DNA of 5,688 nt from Verrucomicrobiota bacterium (GTDB lineage: Bacteria; Verrucomicrobiota; Verrucomicrobiia; Limisphaerales; UBA1100). This document shows, in pieces, positions 1 to 5,688 of this stretch (its first letter is position 1; each line of letters opens with the position of its first letter). Under the pieces are notes generated by a model, which saw nothing but the letters and a program-made list of their open reading frames with translations, was not told where the DNA came from and did no database searches. The stretch is taken from positions 1 to 5,688 of the forward strand of contig JAPKDK010000198.1 in the NCBI GenBank assembly GCA_028872645.1, in the 5' to 3' direction. Position numbers and translations under genes: made by a program.

Positions 1-462
1 GAGCAGAAACCGCCCGTCCGCATTATCGTCCCCGGACGCGTATACCGCCGCGACACCGCCGACGCCACGCACAACCCCACATTCCATCAAGTCGAAGGAT
101 TGTACGTCGACAAAAACGTCACCGTCGCCGATCTCAAAGGCACGGTTGAATTTGTCTTCCGCGATTTAATGGGCCCTAAAACTCAAATCCGTTTTCGACC
201 GCACTATTTTAGTTACACCGAGCCTAGCTTCGAAATCGATTTCGCCAACGCCCTTACCCGCAAAATGGGCAAAGACTGGCTCGAAATCGCCGGCTGCGGA
301 ATGGTCCACCCCGCCGTGCTCGAAGAACTCGACCTCGACCCCGAAGAATGGACCGGCTGGGCCTTTGGCTTCGGCATCGAACGCATCGCCATGCTCCGCT
401 ACGGCATCAATGACATCCGCCTCTTTTACGAAAACGACCTGCGGTTTCTCCGCCAATTTTAG
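1..462 (+). CDS. pheS: Phenylalanyl-tRNA synthetase alpha subunit, C-terminal part (5' end outside window)
   Basis: The reading frame is open from base 1 and ends at TAG 460-462, giving the last 153 residues. PheS is the catalytic subunit of the cytoplasmic alpha2beta2 class II synthetase that activates phenylalanine with ATP and attaches it to tRNA-Phe. Numbered from the window start, class II motif 2 is seen at residues 7-33 (RIIVPGRVYRRD, then FHQVEG), the phenylalanine-pocket region at about 65-80 (FRPHYFSYTEPSFEID), and motif 3 at 119-136 (GWAFGFGIERIAMLRYG). The protein ends in the family's typical ENDLRFLRQF tail. Counting back from the C-terminus, Ala121 lines up with E. coli Ala294, the residue that sets pocket size, so normal specificity for phenylalanine is expected. 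About half of the usual 330-350 residues is missing only because the window starts inside the gene. It lies five bases upstream of pheT, so the two are almost certainly co-transcribed. Leucine codons here are mostly CTC, unlike the genes at the other end of the window. Confidence 0.98.
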   Translation, partial: EQKPPVRIIVPGRVYRRDTADATHNPTFHQVEGLYVDKNVTVADLKGTVEFVFRDLMGPKTQIRFRPHYFSYTEPSFEIDFANALTRKMGKDWLEIAGCGMVHPAVLEELDLDPEEWTGWAFGFGIERIAMLRYGINDIRLFYENDLRFLRQF

Positions 463-467
463 AGCAT

Positions 468-2873
468 ATGAAAGTCACTTATAATTGGCTCAAGGAATAC
501 GTCGACTTTGATTGGTCGGCAGAGGATCTCGCTGAGCGCATCACGATGCTCGGCGTAGAGGTCGAGGGCATGGAGGAAACGGGCGGCACATTTGAAGGCA
601 TCGTAGTGGGGCAAGTGGTCGTGCGCGATAAGCATCCCAATGCTGACAAGCTTACGCTCTGCAAAGTAACTGACGGAGAAAATGAGCTGCAGATTGTTTG
701 TGGTGCTACAAATTTTCAAGAGGGAGACAAAGTGGCCTTGGCACGAGTGGGCACGTCCATGCCCGTGGAGGATGGCGAGAAACCTTTCGTACTGAGGGAA
801 GGCAAAATCCGAGGCGAACTGTCACAGGGCATGATGTGCTCCGGTCGCGAACTAAAACTCAGCGACGACCACGAAGGCATTTTGGTTTTGCCGCCCGATG
901 CTCAACTCGGCCAGCCCTACGCCGAACATCTCGGCCGTGCGGAGAAGGATGTGGTATACGATTTGGAAGTGACACCCAATCGCCCAGACCTCAACGGTGT
1001 TATCGGCCTCGCCCGCGAGATTGCCGCGCTCACCGGCAATCCGCTGAAGCGTCCTGAGATTTCCCTCAATACTTCAGATGAAAAATCCGAAGACCTCGTC
1101 GCAGTTCAAATCAACGATCCCGACCTTTGCCCGCGCTACAACGCCCGCGTGATTCGCGGCGTCAAAATTGGCTCGAGTCCCGATTGGCTCCGCGCGCGTT
1201 TGGAAAGCGTTGGCATTCGCCCCATCAGCAACGTGGTGGACGTCACTAATTTTGTGATGATGGAAACCGGTCAACCTCTGCACGCGTTCGATTTGCATTT
1301 GCTCGCCAAGGCGGAAGGCAAACCCACTGTCGTGGTGCGTCGCGCCGCCGTTGGCGAAAAGTTCACCACGCTCGATGAGGCAGAGTACGAGTTGACCGAA
1401 GACAATCTCCTTATCGCCGACCCCGAAAAAGGCATCGCGCTGGCCGGCGTGATGGGTGGGATGAACACCGAAATCAACGACACCACGCAAGACGTGCTTT
1501 TGGAAACCGCGTATTTCAATCCACAAAACATTCGCGCCACATCGAAGGCCACCAAATTGCACACCGATGCGAGCTACCGCTTCGAGCGCGGTGCGGACAT
1601 TGGCGTCGCCGATTGGGCAAGCCAACGCGCCGCGCAGTTGATTACCGAAACCGCCGGCGGCACCGTGGCCGAAGGCGCGGTGGATATGTTCCCGCAACAA
1701 CCGGAACCGGTCGAAATCACATTGCGCCACGCGCGCACCGATGGGTTGCTCGGCATCTCCATCGAACCCGCGAAAGCGGTTGGCTATTTGGAAGGGCTCG
1801 GTTTGGAAACGACTTCGAGCAATAACGACTCCGCGACCTTTTGCATCCCCACGTGGCGTGTGGATTTGAAGCGCGAAGTGGATTTAATAGAAGAAGTATG
1901 TCGTGTTCACGGGGTGGACAAAATTCCCGCCACACTGCCGATGGGTTGCCGCAGCGAAAATGAATTTGATGCCGTGCACGATGCCATCGCCGAAACTCGG
2001 GACATCCTAACCGGTCTTGGCCTCAACGAAGCCCAAGGCCAAACGCTCATCAGCGACACCGCTGCGCAGCTCGTGTCCACCGAGGCCGTGGCGTTGGAGT
2101 ATCCGCTGTCGAGTGACATGAACACATTGCGGCCGAGTTTGTTGCCGGGTTTGCTTGATTCGCTTCGGAATAATTTGACGCGCCAAACCCACGATGTGGC
2201 TTTGTTCGAAATCGGCCGCGTGTTTGTGCCCAATCAACCCGAACGCCGCACGGTTGCGCTGTTGCTCACCGGCAATCGCCAAGCAGCATTCTGGCAAGGC
2301 GAGAATGCCAAATGCGATGCGATGGATTTGAAGGGCATCGTGGAAGAATTGCTCGAAACCCTCGGCGTGTTTGGCGTGCAATTCGAACAGCACTCGGAAG
2401 CCACGAAGTTTTTTCTCGAATCGGCGGAAGTCAAAATGGGCAAAAACATCATCGGCCAAATGGGCCAGTTGCTGCCGCCTCTCGGTAAACAATACGAAGC
2501 GCGTGACGCTGTTTATCTTGCGGAGCTGGACCTCGATACATTGCTCCAACGCCGCACGACAAACAAGTCGTTCAAGTCGCTTCCGCAATTCCCCGCAAGC
2601 GAACGCGACGTGGCGATGCTTGTGCCCGAGGCGGTGACGCATTCCGACGTGCTCGCCGTCGTGAAAAAAGCTAAACCTGCCAATCTCGTTGGCACGCAAC
2701 TCTTCGATGTCTTCCGGGGCAAAAACGTATCCGACGGCCAAAAGAGTCTCGCCTATTCGTTTACCTATCGCAGTGCGGAGAGAACCCTCACCGACAAAGA
2801 TGTTAATGCTGCCCACGAGTCTTTGGTCACGGCATTGAAGGCGGAACTCGATGCCACCATACGGGATAATTAG
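468..2873 (+). CDS. pheT: Phenylalanyl-tRNA synthetase beta subunit, complete
   Basis: This 801-residue protein, close to the 795 of E. coli PheT, is the tRNA-binding and proofreading subunit of the alpha2beta2 enzyme. Domains in order: B1 at 1-40; EMAP/OB-fold tRNA-binding domain at about 41-150 (EGIVVGQVVVRDKHPNADKL; VCGATNFQEGDKVALARVG); return to B1 at 160-190 (YDLEVTPNRPDLNG); B3/B4 editing domain at about 210-385; B5 at about 410-487; catalytic-like B6/B7 at about 495-695; FDX-ACB anticodon-binding domain at about 705-800 (FPASERDVAMLVP). In the editing site, Glu346, Thr366 and Ala368 match E. coli Glu334, Thr354 and Ala356 with identical spacing, and His272 (LHAFD) is the likely editing histidine, so hydrolysis of mischarged Tyr-tRNA-Phe should be retained. 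Asp466, Asp472, Glu475 and Glu476 have the spacing of the B5 magnesium ligands. The ATG at 468 gives the normal MKVTYNWLKEY start. Only a weak AGAG (461-464) precedes it, so translation is probably coupled to pheS. Leucine codons drift from CTC early to TTG late. Confidence 0.98.
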   Translation: MKVTYNWLKEYVDFDWSAEDLAERITMLGVEVEGMEETGGTFEGIVVGQVVVRDKHPNADKLTLCKVTDGENELQIVCGATNFQEGDKVALARVGTSMPVEDGEKPFVLREGKIRGELSQGMMCSGRELKLSDDHEGILVLPPDAQLGQPYAEHLGRAEKDVVYDLEVTPNRPDLNGVIGLAREIAALTGNPLKRPEISLNTSDEKSEDLVAVQINDPDLCPRYNARVIRGVKIGSSPDWLRARLESVGIRPISNVVDVTNFVMMETGQPLHAFDLHLLAKAEGKPTVVVRRAAVGEKFTTLDEAEYELTEDNLLIADPEKGIALAGVMGGMNTEINDTTQDVLLETAYFNPQNIRATSKATKLHTDASYRFERGADIGVADWASQRAAQLITETAGGTVAEGAVDMFPQQPEPVEITLRHARTDGLLGISIEPAKAVGYLEGLGLETTSSNNDSATFCIPTWRVDLKREVDLIEEVCRVHGVDKIPATLPMGCRSENEFDAVHDAIAETRDILTGLGLNEAQGQTLISDTAAQLVSTEAVALEYPLSSDMNTLRPSLLPGLLDSLRNNLTRQTHDVALFEIGRVFVPNQPERRTVALLLTGNRQAAFWQGENAKCDAMDLKGIVEELLETLGVFGVQFEQHSEATKFFLESAEVKMGKNIIGQMGQLLPPLGKQYEARDAVYLAELDLDTLLQRRTTNKSFKSLPQFPASERDVAMLVPEAVTHSDVLAVVKKAKPANLVGTQLFDVFRGKNVSDGQKSLAYSFTYRSAERTLTDKDVNAAHESLVTALKAELDATIRDN

Positions 2874-2917
2874 TTTAGCGTACTGTAAAACCCGCCGCGT
2901 TTTGTAATCGATTCCAC

Positions 2918-2945
2918 TTGTGAAACTGTGGATTTAGGGTAAATT
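2918..2945 (+). promoter_or_regulatory. Candidate promoter placed for a leaderless transcript of the DUF4126 gene
   Basis: TTGTGA (2918-2923, 4 of 6 to the -35 consensus), a 16-base spacer and TAAATT (2940-2945, 4 of 6 to the -10 consensus) lie in the 78-base gap after pheT. The -10-like box ends six bases before the ATG at 2952, so initiation about seven bases downstream of it would start on or next to the start codon. The only purine-rich run, AGGG (2936-2939), is 12 bases from the ATG, too far for a normal Shine-Dalgarno. The matches are weak on their own; support comes mainly from the same layout before the next two genes. Confidence 0.3.
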
Positions 2946-2951
2946 ACCTTC

Positions 2952-3569
2952 ATGGATACGTGGCAAATCATTTTAAGCGTGATGGCCGGTGTGGGCCTTA
3001 GTGCGGCGTGCGGCTTTCGCATTTTCATTCCACCGCTGATCATCGCCATCGCGGCCAAGGCGGGGCATGTGAATCTCGGCACTGAGTTTGCCTGGATGAG
3101 TTCGGATATCGCGATTGTGGCTTTCGGGCTCGCGGCGGTGCTCGAAGTGGGTGCCTATTATATACCGTGGCTCGACAACGCGCTGGATGCCATCGCCGCC
3201 CCCGTGGCGGTTGTGGCGGGCACGATTACTTCCGCCGCTGTATTTGGCGATATGAGCCCGTGGTTGAAATGGACGCTGGCCGCCATCGCCGGCGGCGGCG
3301 CGGCCGGTGCGGTGCAGATTACCACGACCGTGACTCGCGGCGCTTCCACTGCTCTCACCGGCGGCATGGGCAATTGGGTGGTCTCCACAGTTGAAGGTAT
3401 CGGCGCGGTTGCGACTGCGGTGTTGGCTGTTGTGATCCCGATTTTGATTTTCTCCCTGTTCGTTTTTTTCCTCGGAATCCTCATTTGGAAAAATCCAGTA
3501 AAACTTTACCGAAACTGGCGCGCCAGAAATGACCGCCTGAGCGAGCCCCCGCTGCTGGCAGCTTCTTGA
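2952..3569 (+). CDS. DUF4126 family multi-pass membrane protein of unknown function
   Basis: A 205-residue hydrophobic protein assigned to DUF4126 from its N-terminal signature GVGLSAACGFRIFIPPL (residues 13-29) and the following LEVGAYYIPWLDNALDAI segment (64-81), which carries Glu65 and Asp75 in an otherwise apolar stretch. The family's function is not known. Likely membrane segments are at about 7-33, 52-69, 78-98, 104-123 and 150-179, rich in Gly and Ala, suggesting tightly packed helices. The basic tail after the last segment (KNPVKLYRNWRARNDR, 180-195) should be cytoplasmic by the positive-inside rule. Length is normal for the family. Two Gly-rich segments, 13-30 and 114-133, have a similar small-residue then Thr/Ile pattern, which may reflect an internal duplication. 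The ATG at 2952 gives the expected start just ahead of the first helix. It follows pheT by 78 bases and precedes a PQQ-like gene by 34 bases; nothing in the neighbours fixes its role. I am sure of the membrane nature and fairly sure of the family. Confidence 0.88.
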   Translation: MDTWQIILSVMAGVGLSAACGFRIFIPPLIIAIAAKAGHVNLGTEFAWMSSDIAIVAFGLAAVLEVGAYYIPWLDNALDAIAAPVAVVAGTITSAAVFGDMSPWLKWTLAAIAGGGAAGAVQITTTVTRGASTALTGGMGNWVVSTVEGIGAVATAVLAVVIPILIFSLFVFFLGILIWKNPVKLYRNWRARNDRLSEPPLLAAS

Positions 3570-3597
3570 TTGACCCCGCTCTGTTTTCCTTTAGCCT
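3570..3597 (+). promoter_or_regulatory. Candidate promoter placed for a leaderless transcript of the first PQQ-like gene
   Basis: TTGACC (3570-3575, 5 of 6 to the -35 consensus) begins directly after the TGA of the DUF4126 gene. A 16-base spacer leads to TAGCCT (3592-3597), which fits only the minimal TANNNT form of a -10 box (3 of 6 to TATAAT). It ends six bases before the ATG at 3604. The 34-base gap is pyrimidine-rich near the ATG and holds no Shine-Dalgarno sequence. The -10 match is poor, and simple read-through from the upstream gene remains possible. Confidence 0.25.
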
Positions 3598-3603
3598 TCC
3601 ACA

Positions 3604-4878
3604 ATGAATGCGGCACGAATGATTGGCGCGCTTGCGCTTTGGGTTTCCCTTTTTCACACGGATCTTCACGCGGATAATTGGCCGGCTTGGCGCGGGCCGT
3701 TGGGGACGGGGATTTGTGCTGAGAAAAATTTCCCCACCCAGTGGGGGGTAAATCAAAATACTAAGTGGCGCGTGCCGTTGCCGGAGCGGGGCAATTCTTC
3801 GCCGGTGGTTTGGGGGAATCAGGTTTTCATCACTCAAGCCATCGAGGCGCAGGGCTTACGGCAGTTGATTTGCTTCGACCGCCGCACCGGTCGGCAATTG
3901 TGGAAATCGGAGGTGGAATACAAAATGAAGGAACCGACGCACCGGACGAATCCTTTTTGTTCCGCTTCGCCCGTCACGGATGGCAAGCACGTGCTTGTGT
4001 CGCACGCCTCGGCGGGTTTGTTCTGCTACGACATGAAAGGCAAACAGCTGTGGAGTCGCGACCTCGGTGAGCAGCATCACGTTTGGGGCAATGCGGCGTC
4101 GCCGGTGATTCATGGCGATTTGTGCATCCTCAATTTTGGCCCCGGCGAACGGACATTTTTGATTGCGGTTAGTTTGAAAGATGGCTCCACCGTGTGGCAA
4201 CACGATGAAGCTGGCGGCAGTTCGGGCATTCCCAAGGAAGGAGGCGCGCGTGGCAAATGGGTTGGCTCGTGGACCACGCCGGTTTTCATTGAGGCCAAAA
4301 CCGGTCCGCAATTGCTGATGACGTTTCCCAATCGCGTGGTGGCGTTTGATCCAATCAAGGGGCGCGAATTGTGGGATTGCAAGGGGCTCAATCCGCTGGT
4401 GTACACTTCGCCGATTTATGGCGATGGAATTGTGGTGGCGATGGGCGGGTTCCGCGGCACGGCAATGGGCGTGCGCACGGGCGGCAAGGGCGACGTAACA
4501 AAAACCCACCAACTCTGGACACGCCCTCGCGAAAAGCAGCGAATCGGTTCCGGCGTAATGGTGAACGGCCACGTTTATATTTTAAACGAGGACGGAATGG
4601 CACAGTGCATTGAAGCTCGCAAAGGCAAAGTGGTGTGGGAGGAACGCTTGAGCGGCCCCGGCGGCAATGGGAAATCGTGGTCGTCGATGGTGGCGGTCGG
4701 CGACAAGTTGTACGCCATCAATCAATCGGGCGATGCGTTCATCCTGCGCGCGGCACCGCGTTATCAATTCTTGGCGGTGAATTCGCTGGGCGAAATGACG
4801 CAGTCTTCGATGGCGTTTTCTAACGGCGAGATTTTCATTCGCACGCACAAAAGTCTCTGGTGTATCAACGGCAAGTAG
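3604..4878 (+). CDS. Exported PQQ-like beta-propeller repeat protein (first of a tandem pair)
   Basis: A complete 424-residue protein. Residues 1-23 look like a Sec signal peptide: Arg5, a hydrophobic core at 7-17 and probable cleavage after LHA23. No lipobox cysteine is present, so it should be soluble in the periplasm or secreted. The mature protein opens with NWPAWRGP (25-32) and SSPVVWGNQVFIT (65-77), typical of PQQ-like propellers abundant in Planctomycetota and Verrucomicrobiota. Tryptophan-docking blade motifs end at Trp100 (CFDRRTGRQLW), Trp150, Trp198, Trp257 (AFDPIKGRELW), Trp305 (GGKGDVTKTHQLW) and Trp345, spaced 40-59 residues apart. With the N-terminal strand near Trp55 and the C-terminal SLWCING strand closing the ring, seven or eight blades are likely. 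No vicinal Cys-Cys pair of the kind found in true quinoprotein alcohol dehydrogenases is seen, so cofactor-dependent catalysis is doubtful. Automatic pipelines may call it BamB, but BamB is a lipoprotein. A second in-frame ATG at 3619 would shorten the signal peptide; the ATG at 3604 keeps Arg5 and is preferred. Biological role unknown. Confidence 0.9.
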   Translation: MNAARMIGALALWVSLFHTDLHADNWPAWRGPLGTGICAEKNFPTQWGVNQNTKWRVPLPERGNSSPVVWGNQVFITQAIEAQGLRQLICFDRRTGRQLWKSEVEYKMKEPTHRTNPFCSASPVTDGKHVLVSHASAGLFCYDMKGKQLWSRDLGEQHHVWGNAASPVIHGDLCILNFGPGERTFLIAVSLKDGSTVWQHDEAGGSSGIPKEGGARGKWVGSWTTPVFIEAKTGPQLLMTFPNRVVAFDPIKGRELWDCKGLNPLVYTSPIYGDGIVVAMGGFRGTAMGVRTGGKGDVTKTHQLWTRPREKQRIGSGVMVNGHVYILNEDGMAQCIEARKGKVVWEERLSGPGGNGKSWSSMVAVGDKLYAINQSGDAFILRAAPRYQFLAVNSLGEMTQSSMAFSNGEIFIRTHKSLWCINGK

Positions 4879-4880
4879 CC

Positions 4881-4908
4881 GCGACAGACTTGGCACCGTA
4901 CCCATAAT
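4881..4908 (+). promoter_or_regulatory. Candidate promoter placed for a leaderless transcript of the second PQQ-like gene
   Basis: GCGACA (4881-4886, 4 of 6 to the -35 consensus), a 16-base spacer and CATAAT (4903-4908, 5 of 6 to TATAAT) fill the 35-base gap between the two PQQ-like genes. The -10-like box ends five bases before the ATG at 4914. The bases just before the ATG are AT-rich and contain no Shine-Dalgarno sequence. This is the best -10 match of the three gaps, but the -35 is weak and the two genes may simply share one transcript. Confidence 0.3.
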
Positions 4909-4913
4909 ATATC

Positions 4914-5688
4914 ATGAAACTTCTAAGCTTACTTTTGATGGTTGCCGTGGTTGGCAATGTTGGCGCGGTGGAAAACTGGCCGCAATTTCGAGGGCCCGAT
5001 GCGATGGGTGTTGCGGAGCATGCCGACCTGCCGGATCGTTGGAGCACCACGGAAAATATTGTGTGGAAGCAGGACATTCCCGGCCGAGGTTGGTCTTCTC
5101 CGGTAGTGTGGGGGAAGCACGTGTTTATCACCACGGTGGTCACGGAAGGGAAGGCCTGGGTGGCTCGTAAGGGGTTGTACTTTGGCGGTGAACGCAAATC
5201 GCCGCCAACAGGAAAGCACCATTGGAAGGTGATTTGTTTGAGCCTAGAAACGGGAAAAATCGTTTGGGAAAAAACTGCACACTCTGGCATGCCTCAGAGC
5301 AGCATTCACATCAAGAACAGCTACGCCTCTGAAACACCCATAACGGATGGGGAGCGTGTGTACGCCTACTTTGGCAATCAAGGACTCTATTGCTACACCG
5401 TGGCCGGCAAGTTTCTGTGGAAAAAAGAATGGCCGGCTTACAGGACGCGTTATGGCTGGGGGCTTGCCGCTTCGCCGGTGTTGCATAAAGGGCGGCTTTA
5501 CATCGTAAACGACAACGAACAACAATCGTTTTTGGTGGCGTTGGATGCGGAAACGGGCAGTGAAATTTGGAGTGTCAAGCGTGAGGGCGAAAAGAGCAAT
5601 TGGTCTACGCCGTATATTTGGGAAAACAAACTCCGCACGGAAATCATACGCCCGATTCTTGCGCGAACCCGGCGTGATGATTTCCGTG
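4914..5688 (+). CDS. Exported PQQ-like beta-propeller repeat protein, N-terminal part (3' end outside window)
   Basis: The frame is open from ATG 4914 to the window end, giving 258 residues with no stop. Residues 1-18 form a signal peptide (Lys2, leucine-rich core, probable cleavage after VGA18) with no lipobox. The mature start NWPQFRGP (21-28) and SSPVVWGKHVFIT (61-73) are of the same module as the upstream gene: residues 21-73 align without gaps to its residues 25-77 with 25 of 53 identical by hand count. Tryptophan-docking blade motifs end at Trp118 (CLSLETGKIVW), Trp169 and Trp219 (ALDAETGSEIW), about 50 residues apart. From family size, perhaps 40-50% of the protein is missing. Compared with its neighbour it has an insertion of roughly 20 residues (about 76-101, WVARKGLYFGGERKSPP) before the first docking motif, so the two are paralogues and not recent copies. 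An exported binding or scaffold role is plausible; no enzyme activity can be read from what is present. The final 15 or so residues depart from what I expect for the family. Confidence 0.9.
   Translation, partial: MKLLSLLLMVAVVGNVGAVENWPQFRGPDAMGVAEHADLPDRWSTTENIVWKQDIPGRGWSSPVVWGKHVFITTVVTEGKAWVARKGLYFGGERKSPPTGKHHWKVICLSLETGKIVWEKTAHSGMPQSSIHIKNSYASETPITDGERVYAYFGNQGLYCYTVAGKFLWKKEWPAYRTRYGWGLAASPVLHKGRLYIVNDNEQQSFLVALDAETGSEIWSVKREGEKSNWSTPYIWENKLRTEIIRPILARTRRDDFR

Noticed and set aside
463..467. Separate promoter or regulatory site between pheS and pheT
   Set aside because: The gap is five bases and no -10-like box lies at the end of pheS. Co-transcription is the simple explanation.
2007..2816. 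Long open frame of 269 codons on the - strand inside pheT
   Set aside because: It lies wholly within the well-supported pheT gene, and its translation has no recognisable domain and the odd His/Arg/Phe-rich composition of an antisense shadow. The same holds for the - strand frames at 1074-1730 and 3856-4572.
2887..2903. AAAAC...GTTTT inverted repeat after pheT as a possible terminator
   Set aside because: The stem is only five mainly A-T pairs around a seven-base loop, and no GC-rich stem with a proper T-run follows. It is too weak to call.
3463..3469. Run of seven T in the DUF4126 gene as a slippage or programmed frameshift site
   Set aside because: The frame is intact across it and encodes a normal hydrophobic helix (FVFFLG). 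No alternative downstream frame gives a recognisable extension.
3551..3562. GCTG-CTGG-CAGC hairpin at the end of the DUF4126 gene
   Set aside because: The four-pair stem lies inside the coding sequence and lacks a following T-run, so it is not a credible terminator.
3604..5688. Tandem PQQ-like genes as a recent duplication or assembly artefact
   Set aside because: Similarity is limited to the protein level, at about half identity in the best block, with different insertions and signal peptides. No long DNA repeat is visible between the two genes.

Overview
The window is a protein-coding stretch on the + strand, with five genes reading in the same direction and only short gaps. No RNA gene, CRISPR array, mobile element or long repeat is visible. 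The gene set and style suggest a bacterium of the PVC group, most likely Verrucomicrobiota or less likely Planctomycetota. The clue is a pair of exported PQQ-like beta-propeller proteins of the 'NWPxxRGP...SSPVVWG' type, which those phyla carry in large numbers, together with weak or absent Shine-Dalgarno sequences. This is an inference from protein style; the window holds no phylogenetic marker that I could compare by search.

Region 1 (1-2873) is the translation module: the C-terminal half of pheS (phenylalanyl-tRNA synthetase alpha subunit) followed after five bases by a complete pheT (beta subunit). The two subunits form the alpha2beta2 enzyme that charges tRNA-Phe. The motif 3 region of PheS and the editing, metal-binding and FDX-ACB regions of PheT all look intact.

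Region 2 (2874-3569) is a 78-base gap followed by a small, multi-pass membrane protein of the DUF4126 family, whose function is unknown.

Region 3 (3570-5688) holds two exported PQQ-like beta-propeller genes in tandem, 35 bases apart. The second runs off the window end. Their mature N-termini align without gaps over 53 residues with 25 identities by hand count, so they are paralogues. Their job is unknown. Neither has a lipobox, so the usual automatic label 'BamB' is not well supported.

The most interesting pattern is in the gaps. Each of the three genes after pheT has a -35-like box, a 16-base spacer and a -10-like box that ends only 5-6 bases before the ATG, and none has a usable Shine-Dalgarno sequence. 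That layout is what leaderless transcription would look like. pheT, which should be co-transcribed with pheS, lacks it. The individual boxes are weak matches, so this is a hypothesis. I found no strong evidence of a novel multi-gene system.
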